This document shows positions 32,937 through 44,003 of a stretch of DNA of 64,000 nucleotides, in pieces. Source of the stretch: Boesenbergia rotunda (Eukaryota; Streptophyta; Magnoliopsida; Zingiberales; Zingiberaceae); NCBI GenBank assembly GCA_024364735.1, contig JAGFNQ010005640.1:186001-250000 (forward strand). The letters are read 5' to 3'. Made by a program: the position numbers and the translations under genes. The notes below the pieces were generated by a model. The model was given only the letters and a program-made list of their open reading frames with translations. It did no database searches and was not told the DNA's origin. Within the stretch, counting starts at the first letter, position 1; every line of letters starts with the position of its first letter.

Positions 32937-35163
32937 TGTTAGTATTGTGAGAGAAGTGTCCTAAGGCAATCGCCTTATGATTGTAATCATTTATTTTAAT
33001 AAATGAATATTCACTATTTGAGTATACATGTTTGTGTATTTGATTGAGATCTTAAACTCATTTACTGAATGTCCGCAATATAATTCACAGCATGAGAGAA
33101 TTTGTGATGAATTCACAACTAGTGATTATCTCTACATGTGCAATTGTGAAGTATTGAAATTGTCCCTAGTCGATGAATTGATAAATACGGACACTATCAA
33201 TTCTGTTGAGACTAGCATGGGTTATTCTCTAATCAGCTGATTCTCACTGGCTGGAGACATTGGGATGTCAGGAGATAAACATGAATGCTAGATAAGGGAA
33301 CTAGTTCATTGGAGTGGCTGGCTGTAAAACTTCATATGGTAATCTACATATAGATATGTCAATGAAGTTCTTACTGCAGCTTAAGTGCGATGTTCCTTTG
33401 ACTTGCGGTGTTCAAGTCATCTTGGTCATGGAGACTTATACTTTGACATCTTAAGCAAGCATCTTTAAGGAGGTGTGGACCCAGGATGGTTGGGTATAAG
33501 CCGAAGTGCCCGAAGATGTTTGAACAGCCTACAAAGGATTCACCACTCCTTGCGAGGAGATGTATACCCAAGGCCTATCGTCGGATTGTTACTCGAAGCC
33601 TCTGGCCAGAGCATCACATGTTCAGAGTATGAATCTCTCAAAAACATGAGAGTAATTAGAATCCGTTGGACGAGAAAGACACTACTTGGGCTAGGTGTGA
33701 CGTAGTCAGCCTAGTGGGGACTGACACACATAGACCGTGTCATGACCCAAGTGGGTATAAGATGATGAAGGGAATGGGGCATGACTCATTATAGCTGCTG
33801 AAGGGTTTCAGAATTATTTCTGAGGTCAACCGTTGATCTTTCGATTAATTGGGGATCATGATGTACTACTAGGTGTCACTCATGATCGTTCTATAATTGG
33901 TTAATTATAGACGGCCAACATAAATCGAAAGCCTATTTAGTCACACGCACTACGAGTAATCTGAGGGATTTAAAATGAGTTGAAAATTAGATTTTCCGAT
34001 CAAGAGAGATAAGTCGAATCTGAATTTTTCAGAGACGCCTCGGAAGCATAAAATGGCTAAGTCTTTTGAAGACTTATTGGACGAATTAAATGAGTTTAAT
34101 TCGTATGGTATAGGCTTGGGTTTGGCCGGCCAAAGAGGGTCCCCACCCTCTTTGTTTGGCCGGCCACATTAAAAGGGGAGAACCAAATTGTTTGGTTCAA
34201 ATTATAAAATAAACCGAGCGTGGTTTGTTTTATAAAATTATGGATAATATATATATATAAATTTTTATAAACCGAAGTTTGGTTTATTATTTTCATGGAA
34301 ATTAAAATAAACTTTGAATAGTTTATTTTATTTTATAAAATCAATTATGAATTGATTTTTCCATGATAAGAAAAATTTATATAATAAATTTCTTGTGAAA
34401 ATTTATTCCATAATAAAAAGGGAGACATGGTTGTTTTTATTATAAATTAAATTATGATAAAAACATGGCATGATGGAATAATTCATAAAAAAATTTATAT
34501 GATAAATTTCTTATGAAAATTTATTCCATAAAAAGGAGACTTGGCGATTGAGAGACTACTATATAAAGGAACCAAGGCAAGGCTTGGAGATTAATCTAAG
34601 AGATCTAGAAATAAGCCCTCTCTCTCTCTCCTTCTCTCCCTCTCCCTCCTCTAGTGCCGCCGGCCCTAAAAGGAGGACCCCTTTTGTTGCCGTGAGCTTC
34701 ATCCACCAAGCAGCTGCCGAAGAAGAAGAAGAAGCGGGTGCAACTCCTTCCTTCCTCCCGGAATCTTGCTTTCGTTCTTCGTTTGGTGGTTAGTCTTCCC
34801 ATCTCTCTCTTGGTATTCTTGTCGTGCCTTTGGAGAATCTAGTAGTTCTTGTCGGCACAAAACTCGTGGCTTTGCGAAGTCATCCCGAAGAAAACTCGGC
34901 GTGGACGCGAATAGAGGCGAAGCTTCCAAGGGACGCTTACGGTTGGATCTCGTCCCTTCCTTCGAGTTACGCGAGGTATTAAGTAAATTAGTTTACTTTC
35001 TGCAACATTTTAATATATGATCATGTCTACACAATATAAGGTTGCATGCTTAGATGTGTGGTTAAATAATTTGGGAAATTATTTATGCTAAACCTTCCGC
35101 TGCACGTAATAAATTTTAAAATTACGAACCCGCATCCATGTCAACATGCACCCGGTCCCAACA
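32937..35163 (+). mobile_element. Solo LTR F1 of copia family F (2,227 bp)
   Basis: It starts TGTTAGTATTGTGAG and ends CCGGTCCCAACA, with an exact TSD CTATA at 32,932-32,936 and 35,164-35,168. It has the same family LTR as the complete element F3 and no internal part. The TATA box is at 34,560-34,567. It inserted into element E about 90 bases after the RNase H stop. Confidence 0.95.
34560..34567 (+). promoter_or_regulatory. TATA box of solo LTR F1
   Basis: TATATAAA lies in ACTACTATATAAAGGAACC, a block kept in all F-family LTRs of this window except the truncated F2. Confidence 0.7.
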
Positions 35164-36274
35164 CTATAAGGTTCAACAAAATATTTTTGTTTGCTAGATA
35201 TGGGGTGACATGTTAGGATCAACTTAAATTCTCAAAATGTCAATGCATCCCTTGAGAAATTAAGTTGACGAGATAATAATCACTTCGGTGACCAAGTATG
35301 GGGAAAACCAATGCATAACATATGTGCATTTGGCTCCATGATCATACTTGGACATTCCAATCAAGGAAACTTGATTGGAATCTTGGATTTGGCACAAATT
35401 GTTTGAATGATTGTTGTTTGAGTTTGACTCCACTTGGGTGGAGCAAAGTGATTGTTGAACCTATAAGGACCTTTGATCCTTGTTTAGGGATCAATTTTAG
35501 TCATGAGATCATGTCCAAGTTCGATAAACTTCATCAGATCTCGTTGGAAAGATTCTGAAAATCTGAGATAGACTGTTTCAGATCGTATCTGAAAGTTTCA
35601 GGAACCCTGATCGGTCATTGGACCAATCAAGTGTAAGGCTGATCGGTCCCCGGACCGATCTGGATCCATCCTGTAACGATCGGTCCATAGACCGATCAGA
35701 GAGGCAACAGTGACTTTACGAAATCATGACCAAACTTACTGAGCTAGCCTGTATCGGTCCCCGGACCGATCTGGCACCCTATGGTGATCGGTCCACAGAC
35801 CGATCAGGGGGCTCACAGGTTTCTCTCCGAACTCTACTGTTCGTGTCCTGATTGATCAGCCAATCGGTCAGGACGCGCCTGATCGGTCACCCGACCGATC
35901 AGGCCCAGGTCAGTCCGATCAGGCTATAGCCTGATCGGTCTGGGAGCTATCAGATCGAACGGTGATCCGTTCAAACGCATTAAAGTCTGGTTGGTGGACC
36001 GATCCACCAACCGATTAACTTCTTCGAAACCTCTCATTGCCAAACCCTAGCGCCGAAACCTCCCACTTACGCGACCTTCAGTGTGTGCGAGAGCTTTCCC
36101 AGTGCTTTCGTCTTCCTCTTGAGAGTGCGCGCGTGCGGTTCTAAGAGGGTTCTTACTAGCTCTGTCTTCTTCCTGCGGTTTTCTCTCCGCTGAAGGGCTT
36201 TGCGATCATCTCTTGCGCTGAAAGCCTCTCCTGCGCAAGCCTTTTTTCTCTTCCAGACTTCAAGAACTTCACCA
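35164..36274 (+). promoter_or_regulatory. Spacer before the third ORF of E, with hairpin array and putative internal promoter/leader
   Basis: No gene is seen in 35,164-35,600. From 35,608 to 36,020 there are about eight inverted repeats of the GATCGGTC...GACCGATC type also found in the LTRs of E, but with other loops (CCCG, CATA, CACA). They are followed by leader-like sequence with AAACCCTAG, CT-rich runs and CTCTCC up to the ATG at 36,275. The position suggests a separate transcription unit for the third ORF. That is inference; no TATA box is obvious. Confidence 0.5.
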
Positions 36275-37922
36275 ATGGCACCAAAGTGAGTTTTTGACTT
36301 AGTTTTTCTTGCGAATCAGTTCATAATATATGTTTTTGCGCTAATCATGGTCTTTATTTTCTTGTTGTGCCATGACCTCTTGTTTTTGGCCGTGACCCAT
36401 CTGTGCCATATCTTACCCTTGATCAATTCTACCTGATGATTGAATTGTGTTCTTATGATCATGTCTACCTTGTGTCTCTGACTAAACTGTGTTTCTTTAA
36501 TCTTCCCTTGTTTTGTTCAATCTGATCGAATCCTTTTCTTGTGATTTGGTTTACCTATCTTGATCAAATTTGTTTATTCAATCTTTAGAAAATCTTCTAA
36601 GGGTAAAGAACCCGCAAAGGGCAGCGCGAAGGGGAAAGCCCCTTCATCATCTGCGCCCTCCAGAAGGCCTCAGCCTTCCTCGAGCTATCGTTTTCCAAAT
36701 GCCGCCTGTGAGCAGGCTTTCCAATCAAGGACCTTCAAATTGTTACCCTGCCGATCGATAGATGTTCCTTTTCTGACTGAACATTGTCCGTCGGTCATGG
36801 AGATAGTCATGTTTTACAACCTTGGTTTTCTCCTCTCTCTGGAAAGACCTATCAATTATGACCTAGTCTCCAAATTTTACAACAATCATCAGCAGGGACC
36901 TCAGGGGGGCTTCGAGTTCACCACTCGAGTCGCCAAGAGGAACCTTGACTTTTCTTACGAGATTCTAGCTGAATATCTGGGCGGTCGACGATCATCCAAC
37001 CTATATTCGATTTATCTCGAGCTTCCTGATCCTCTATTGGCCCCCTTTTGCGGATGTTACTCCCGAAGGCATTTATCAGCACTTCTTTGGTCATCCCCAC
37101 CCAGCCGGTCTCGATGAGTTGGGTCCTGATTTTCTGACCTTTGCAACTCTACGTTTGTCTCCTGTTGATTACATCTTATTCAAGATTATCATAAACTGTA
37201 TTCTTCCAATCACTTCCAAGCCCTTAGCTGAGATTCGACCCTACCATTGCCTTATGCTCTACGGCATGCACCGCCTGATGGACTTCGATATCATGGAGAG
37301 CATCTTTCAGTCCATCTTATCCTATCGTGAGCCGAGCTGTCGCACGGTCTACATGCCATTTGGTCACGTCATCACCGATTGGCTTATGTCAGTCGGTGTT
37401 GATGTCACCAAAGGCAGGACAGTCCCCATGGTCCGACAGGATTGCAGACTTGGCCGGCGGGCATTTGCCAAGTCCGACATCATCTTAAGGGACCACGATG
37501 GGACCTTGGTTTGGAAGGATGGGAGAGGACTCGGTGAGCTACCTGGGGGAGCACCACATTTTCAAGCACCGGCTAATGCTCCTGCACCTCATGAGGCTCC
37601 TGCTGCTGGTGATTACTACGATGAGCCCGAGCTAGATCTACGCTGGCAGATTTCAGAGCTGGATCATACCATCCAGCATGATTTTCAGTTCCGAGATATT
37701 TACCGCAAGGAGATCCGTTCACAGTTCTGATCCATTGATCGCAGATTGACCGGCATGGAATCCACTGTCTCTGGGGTCCAGACATTGCAGCAGACTTGGT
37801 ACGCAGAGTGGCACCGCCATACATTTCCAGGGGATGCCCCTTCAGGCAGTGCTGCACCAAGATCTGCTGATGCTACGATGGATGATCTCATGCATGATGA
37901 TGATCCCCCCGCTGACAGTTGA
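36275..37922 (+). pseudogene. Third ORF (env-like position) of element E, intron-containing and broken
   Basis: Exon 1 is ATG plus 8 bases (36,275-36,285) before GTGAGT. The intron is 36,286-36,588 (303 bp, T-rich, ends CTTTAG). Exon 2 continues in frame as a Lys/Ser/Pro-rich start (KKSSKGKEPAKG). The body resembles the 'putative plant transposon protein' type domain often found in retrotransposon third ORFs: MEIVMFYNLGFLLSL, then YEILAEYLG, then LSPVDYILFKIIINCILPITSK and YHCLMLYGMHRLM. A one-base frameshift lies near 36,990-37,040 and an in-frame TGA at 37,728-37,730; the frame then runs to TGA at 37,920-37,922 through an acidic tail. I see no clear signal peptide or envelope glycoprotein features, so env-like describes position only. 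Confidence 0.65.
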
Positions 37923-38497
37923 GCTTGGATGTCCGTTGCCTCTCCTTGTGATATATATACTTGACTGTTTGATTTGTGTGACTTTCGGGCTGTATGCCCT
38001 ATAACTTGTCAGTTGTGGCCTTGAGCCGCACGTATTTTGCCTTTGATGCATGTGTCTTGCATCTTGTTATGCCTTGACTTTTCTGACTTTCCCTCGCATG
38101 TTTATCCTATCTTAGTATGTTTACTGTTGATGCTATGCTGTTTACATGAGTATTATCTGCATGTTTGCTACATTGCCATGATTATGCTTATGATGCCATG
38201 TTCATATGCTGCATGTGAATGCTATATCTTGATCTATCTTTTCACATGATGTCATATGTGTTCCAAAATTACAATCAAAGCTATATTGTTTTGGGATACC
38301 CCTAGGATTGAGAGGGAGTATGGTTAAACTTAACAGCCCCTCTAGACCCTTTTCGGTGTTCGACAAAGGGGGAGAGTGTTGGTTGGTTAAGTTTAGGATG
38401 ATTATATTGTAGGGGGAGGATCTTGATTCCCCTATGATTCTGAAAGTTGAGAAATTGATTGAGAATCCCTAAACTTAAAATCGGATTGTCAAACAAC
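37923..38497 (+). other. 3' untranslated part of element E
   Basis: The sequence is T-rich and without a gene. It has two extra GGGGGAG purine tracts (near 38,368 and 38,414) ahead of the one next to the LTR. Confidence 0.6.
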
Positions 38498-38511
38498 AAA
38501 AAGGGGGAGAT
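38498..38511 (+). other. Polypurine tract of element E
   Basis: AAAAAGGGGGAGA directly precedes the 3' LTR start at 38,512. Confidence 0.85.
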
Positions 38512-40602
38512 TGTTGATGTAGTCTGACCCTGATTGTTGTTTTGGTGTTGACACCGATTTTAGTTTAGGTTGATGATTATGATGATTATGATTAAGTCCT
38601 GATCGGGGATCAGGCAGGGTATTGGAAAATCCTAACCTGGAGGGTTAGATGTGGAAAATCCTAGCTTGGAGGGCTAGGTGTTGAAAAGTCCTAATTGGGA
38701 AGGGTTGGGTGAAAAGTCCTAGCTTGGAGGGCTAGGTGAAAAGTCCTAACTTGGAGGGTTAGGTGCAAAGTCCCAACTTGGAGAGTTAGGTGAAAAAGTC
38801 CTGGCTTGGAGGGTCAGGTCCTAGCTTGGAGGGCTAGGTTTGGAAAAGTCATAATCCGGAAGAGTTGGGTGAAAAGTCATAGCTTGGAGGGCTAGGTGAA
38901 AAGTCCTAACTTGGAGGGTTAGGTGCAAATTCCAACTTAGAGGGTTAGGTGAAAAATCCTTAGCTTGAAGGGCTAATGTGGATGAAACTTTAGCTTGGAG
39001 GGCTAGGTTAGAGCCCCTGGATCGGTCTGGTGACCGATCCAGCGATGACTGATCGGTCTGGTGACCGATCAGGGAGTATGCATTTCACCCATTGCTTTGC
39101 TCCTGATCGGTCTAGTGACCGATCAGGAAGCAAACAGTGAGGTTGAGTTCCCTTGCTGATCTGCTCCTGATCGGTCTGGTGACCGATCAGGATCACTGTG
39201 CAGATCGTTCTAGAGAACGATCCAGCGTCACGAGTTCCTCTCTATGATCGATCAGGACGGAGCCTGATCTGTCTGGTCATGACCTGATCGGTCTGGTGAC
39301 CGATCAGGAGGCTCCTTGATCGGTCCGGTGAACGATCAGGAGGTTTGGACTGCGAAGATCAGAAATCGCCCGATAAAGGGGTGGATCAGTCTGGTGATCG
39401 ATCCACAACCTGGGATCGGTCTGGTGATCGATCCAGGAGAGTCCCAAAGAAATCGCGATTTCTAATTGAGCATTGGGGACCGATCAGGACGGAGCCTGAT
39501 TGTCTGGACCCATCCTGATCGTTCTGGTGACCGATCAGGAGACTCTCTGATGGTCCAGTGACTGATCACTTTAATTCAAAATGCACTGTCAGACGCTCTG
39601 ATAACGTCTGAACGTATCCGATTCTCTGCGCTTAACATCTGATATATAATTTGCTGGGTGATATGCTGCTCTAACACACTGATTAAGCTGCAGGTGACAG
39701 GGAAGGATTCAAACACTCAAGGAGAGTCAATGGTGGCCTTTCCTTGGAGCAGGTTTGTCCGTTTTCCATCTCAGGTTGCAACGGCTGGAGTTGCAGACTG
39801 GAGCTGCTGACTGGAGCTTCGCTGAGGGAGGCTCAGGAAGTCCAGGGAGAGCTCAGTGGTAGCTGACGTTGGCAGGGAAGCAGCTGGAGGCTGCAGGAGT
39901 TGGTGTCACCTGATGCTGAGTGGAGAAACAAAAAGGGCAGAAGAAAGCTTCTTTAAAGTAGAGTTCGCGAATTGAGTTCTTGCTGCGCCTTTGGTTTCTC
40001 CACAACTTGCTTGCGCGTTCTGAAATTTCATGACCTTGAGCAAGCTACTGCAATCTTAAAGCAACCATTCATTACTTGAGCGCTAGAAGGAAGGAACAAG
40101 AAGCTCCGAGTCCAACAGCGAGAAGACACGAAGAGAAGGTTTTTATGTGAGATCGTCGCTGGGTGGAGCTCTGAGGGAGCTTGTTGTGTTCTTGTCTTTA
40201 CTAAGTGCTAAGTAAGATCTTTCTTTGTATTTCATTGTGCTTAAACCTATATCTGTGATTGAAATGCTGTGGGGAGGTTTCTCCACCAAGAAGGAGGTTG
40301 CTTTCTATCCGGTGTTAACCGGGGCTTGATCTGCCGATGATCAAGGGATCACCCACCTTAAGGGCACGCCAAGGAGTAGGGGCAAGTTATCCCCGAACCT
40401 TGTAAATCCTCCTTGTTAGCGATCTTGCTAGTTGTGTTTGTTTGCCTTCGTTTTCTGTTTTTGTTTTCTGCACTTCTTTGTTTCCATTGATTCTTCCGTT
40501 GTGCTACTGATAAGTTTGAGTGCAGAATTCGATAAGTGCCTAAAGTCCAAGTGTTTGGCTATATTCACCCCCCCCCTCTCTCTAGCCATTCGGGTTCCAA
40601 CA
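38512..40602 (+). repeat. 3' LTR of element E
   Basis: The layout matches the 5' LTR but it is 56 bp shorter: one GATGATTAT unit is missing and 47 bp are missing between two array-2 hairpins (equivalent to 26,340-26,386). Hairpin arrays lie at 38,631-39,007 and 39,020-39,569. Confidence 0.93.
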
Positions 40603-40792
40603 TGATCCACCGAAGGATTCTTGGATTAGTCACCCTTAGGGGTGGATATCAAGTAAATCGTTCTTGTTAGCATTGCTTTCTGGTTGTTTGTGTTTATTAT
40701 TTGTATTTCCGCTTGCGCAACTAACAACGTAGGAAGAAGAAAGCCGAAAATTGCTATTCACCCCCCCCTCTAGCAACGTACAAGATCCAACA

Positions 40793-41367
40793 AAGTTCTC
40801 CACGAATCTTCTGTAGTACCCTGCTAAACTCAGAAAACTCTTGATCTCACTAGCATTCTTTGGTCGACCCCAATTAGTAACTGCTTCAATCTTGGTAGGG
40901 TCTACCATAATACCTTCCTTGGAAATGAAGAAGCCTAGGAAAGCCACTCGGTCAAGCCAAAATTCGCACTTTGAAAACTTGGCATATAACTTCTGCTGTT
41001 GTATTCTCTTCAACACTACCCTCAGATGTTCATTATGTTCTTCTTGAGACGTTGAATAGACTAGGATATCATCAATGAAGACTATGAAGAATTTATCAAG
41101 AAACTCCTTCAATACTCTATTCATTAGATCCATGAACGTTGCAGGGGCATTTGTCACTCCAAAAGGCATGACCACAAACTCATAGTGTCCATATCTTGTT
41201 CGAAAAGCTGTTCACGGCACGTCACTCTCCTCGACTTTGAGTTGGTGATATCTTGACCATAAATCAATCTTGGAAAACACGGTTGCCCCCTTCAACAGAT
41301 CAAAAAAAATCGTCTATCCTTGGCAAAGGTATCTATTCTTGATAGTCACCTTGTTCAGGGCTCGATA
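40793..41367 (-). pseudogene. Gypsy chromovirus pol remnant C, second part (reverse transcriptase)
   Basis: On the minus strand from 41,367: ALNKVTIKNRY, GATVFSKIDL, then YGHYEFVVMPFGVTNAPATFMDLMNRV and the catalytic FIDDILVYS, then KCEFWLDRVAFLGF and a YYRRFVENF end at the LTR D boundary. It joins in order with 24,967 once D and E are removed. It has an in-frame stop (CCGTGAACA) near 41,213 and a frameshift near 41,300-41,340. Copia LTR F2 cuts it at 41,367. Confidence 0.9.
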
Positions 41368-41941
41368 TGTTAGTAATATGAGAGAAGTGTCCTAAGGCAA
41401 TCACCTTGTGATTGTAATCATTTATTTTAATAAATGAATATTCACTATTTGCGAATACATGATTATTTGATTAAGATCTTAAGCTCATTTACTGAATGTC
41501 CGCAATACAATTCACAGCATGAAAGAATTTGTGATGAATTCATAACTAGTGATTATCTCTACATGTGTAATTGTGAAGTATTGAAATTGTCCCTAGTCGA
41601 TGAATTGATAAATACGGACACTATCAATTCTGTTGAGACTAGCATGGGTTATTCTCTAATCAGCTGATTCTCACTGGCTGGTAACATTGAGATGTCCGGA
41701 GATAAACATGAATGCTAGTTCAGGGAACAAGTTCATTGGAGTGACTAGCTGTAAAACTTCATATGGTAGTCTACATATAGATATGTCAGTGAAGTTCTTA
41801 CTGCAGCTTAAGTGCGATGTTCCTTTGACTTGCGGTGTTCAAGTCATCTTGGTCATGGAGACTTATAATTTGACATCTTAAGCAAGCATCTCCAAGGAGG
41901 TGTGGACCCAGGATGATTGGGTATAAGCCGAAGTGCCCGAA
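41368..41941 (+). mobile_element. Truncated copia F LTR (F2)
   Basis: The first 574 bases of an F-family LTR (TGTTAGTAATATGAG...) run up to AAGTGCCCGAA, where gypsy LTR A begins. The flank to the left is CGATA. The remainder of the LTR is not in the window, so whether F2 was solo or complete is unknown. Confidence 0.88.
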
Positions 41942-44000
41942 TGTAACACCCAATAATTTTCATGAATTATTAGGAATTTTTCTGAATTTTCTGGCAATTT
42001 TTTGATATTAAAATAAAAAGAAAAAAAAGGGGTCGGGCGGAGGTTTGATCTCGCGACCACAAGGGCAAGCCAGTCCTTAAGCGGGCTCGACTAGCCAGAA
42101 GGTTGGGGGTATCAAGCACAAAAAAGGATGAAGCGAATTAATGTTATAGGTAAGTAGGCCCTTTTCATGAGGAGGTGTTTCAACTTCTGCTTAAGTTGCG
42201 TTAAATCCCCCTTTTGGGTGATTAGGGTCGGCGGAAACAGGGAGCAAGGGGGCTGCGAAAACAGGGAGAAAACAAGAAGTTTTCTTCCTGCTTCTTGCTC
42301 TTGAGTAGAGAACCTAGGGTTTCTTCCCTAGGGCCAAGGAGTGAGGATTGTTGCAAAGGAAGAGAAAAGGAGTACTACGCTAGGATCTATCGGATACTTA
42401 GTGAGTTTTCTTCAAGAAAAGGGTAAGTAGATCACTCACCTACAATAGAAGTAGTTTCGTATGTAGTTTCTCATTGTAGAACCGTGATTTTGTGATCCAA
42501 GTGCATGCTTTAAGAATATTGTTTTATTGTGTGATTTTAGTTTCTAAAGAATACATGTTTTTATCATAGAACTTGAATTTGAGTAGGTTTGGTGTATGTG
42601 ATCTAAGCATGATAAGACCAAGTTCTTGAAAAGTCCCAAAAATGAGTTTTGGGTTAAGGGCACGCAAGGTGCTCGATGAAAGTTCCAAGTAAGAAAGGTA
42701 AAGGTTTGTAGTGCAAAAATTTATGCAAAAAGGAAGATAGCTTGATAAGTATAAGCATTATAAGTAAGAAAGTATTTTACTTTTGTAAAGTGACATGTAC
42801 CGAGCAAATGAGAGGCCCACAGAAAATTAGAAAGAAGCTCTAATAGGGTGCGGTGGCTAGCTACCCCGAAACCTATTAGGGATGCGTGCATTGGTACATT
42901 GATACCAGGTACAGTGTCAAGGCCTAGAACGTTGATTACTATTTTGAAGTATATGAGTATATGTAAGTGTTTCAATTTTCTTAAGTGCATGTTTTGTTAC
43001 GTATGTTAACATGGTTATGTTACAAGCATGTTAAAGAGCAAGAGCAAAGGAGTTAGTGTTTTAAAGTATGGAAATGTATATGTATCAAGTCTCAAAAGAA
43101 ATCATAAGCATGTTAAGTTTGCAAGTGTTTTGATGCAAGTAAATGTTTTCAAGCATGATAAGTGTATGAAAGTTCCCATATGCAAATAGTTTCAAGTGCA
43201 TGTATTTTGAAACAAGCATCCTTTGAAAAGAGAATGTTTATCATTGATCGCATGGTTTTGTGAGTTAGGATTTACTTACTAAACAAATCGCTTATTAGTT
43301 GTATTTCCTTCTATTGCAGATAAAGATAAAGAAAAAGCATAAGCTAAGGAGGTGAACGGGACTTGCATTGATGTTCAGTGGAGGCGGAACCGTGGGAGAG
43401 ATCTTTGGGTTAAGTCTTATAGAAACTTGTGGTTGGTGTTTTGGAATGGTAGAACGTAATAATTTTGTTTAAACTTTGCATAGAGACAAAGTTGAGTACA
43501 AACTCTAGTGTAGATTTCATATATTTTGATAATTTATTAAATTCCACAAAGATCCTAATTGCAAGTAAATGGATTTGTTTTGGGTTGCTAAGATGTTTAT
43601 AAAACTAGTATAGAGTATAGATTTGGAGTGATTTATCTATACGCTTTGGATGTGTGTGAATTATGGACCCTTGAAAGGAGTTCCCAGATCTGAAACTGTA
43701 GTTTTCAGGCGTGCCAGTCGACTAGTTAGAAACCAGTCAACTGCCCTATCGAACAGAACCTTCTGTTCGATGCACCCGTCGACTGCCAAGAGGCCAATCG
43801 ACTAGTACCGCGCACAGAAAGTTTCTGTGGCTGACACCAGTCGACTGGTCTTCTAGCAGTCGACTGGTGTCATTTGAAAAAAAAAATTCAGAGCAACTTA
43901 AGGGAAGTCAAGTAGTTGTAACCTAAGGCTAAGAATAAGGTAAAGTCAAGGTTAAGTAAAAGTGACGTCCGCCTTAAGAGAGAGAAGTCGGGTCGTCACA
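41942..44000 (+). mobile_element. 5' LTR of gypsy element A (2,059 bp)
   Basis: It starts TGTAACACCCAATAATTTTC and ends GGGTCGTCACA. It is an inverted near-copy of LTR B at 44,440-46,437. Near its right end it has a tight cluster of inverted repeats (43,690-43,872). The 5 bases before it are CCGAA; the matching TSD is not in the window. Confidence 0.92.
43690..43872. repeat. Hairpin cluster in gypsy LTR A
   Basis: Adjacent inverted repeats include CTGAAAC with GTTTTCAG, CGAACAGAA with TTCTGTTCG (loop CC), CACAGAAA with TTTCTGTG (loop G), and CACCAGTCGACTG with CAGTCGACTGGTG (loop GTCTTCTAG). Two older, imperfect CAGTCGACT pairs lie between them. LTR B has the same set minus one unit (44,572-44,730). 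Confidence 0.85.
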
Positions 44001-44003
44001 GAG

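Larger units (their letters stand above)
25802..40602 (+). mobile_element. Complete SIRE-like Ty1/copia retrotransposon E (14.8 kb)
   Basis: The 5' LTR is 25,802-27,948 (2,147 bp) and the 3' LTR is 38,512-40,602 (2,091 bp), with TSD TGATC at 25,797-25,801 and 40,603-40,607. The primer site is at 27,951, gag at 28,007, pol to 32,847, a third ORF at 36,275-37,922, and the polypurine tract at 38,498. LTR length and the extra ORF between RNase H and the 3' LTR point to the SIRE/Maximus lineage. The LTRs differ by about 3 percent by eye plus a 47-bp and a 9-bp indel, so the insertion is moderately old. It carries solo LTR F1 inside, and coding is broken by several frameshifts and stops. Confidence 0.93.
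24968..40792 (+). mobile_element. Solo LTR D (SIRE-like), split by element E
   Basis: It starts TGTTGAGGCAATCC at 24,968, is interrupted at 25,801, resumes at 40,603 and ends ACAAGATCCAACA at 40,792. The LTR itself is about 1.02 kb. The flanks are AAGTC (24,963-24,967) and AAGTT (40,793-40,797), a TSD with one change, and gypsy RT reads across the site. The LTR holds three near-perfect inverted repeats of CAGTCGACTG type at 25,437-25,616 and a TATA-like TATTTAAG at 25,640-25,647. The ending TCTAGCAACGTACAAGATCCAACA type resembles E. Confidence 0.85.

Noticed and set aside
33028..33240. A 65-77 codon open frame present in all five F-family LTRs (also near 41,434, 48,088, 55,604 and 63,241 minus), possibly an LTR-encoded peptide.
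   Set aside because: Comparing F1 with F3 I count roughly three amino-acid-changing differences for each silent one, as expected without selection. The two F3 copies are identical only because they are one insertion. Shared descent explains the open frame.
33371..33571. Antisense frame of 66 codons in F LTRs (also 62,910-63,110).
   Set aside because: It overlaps the LTR only, has no recognisable motif, and is not kept open in every copy.
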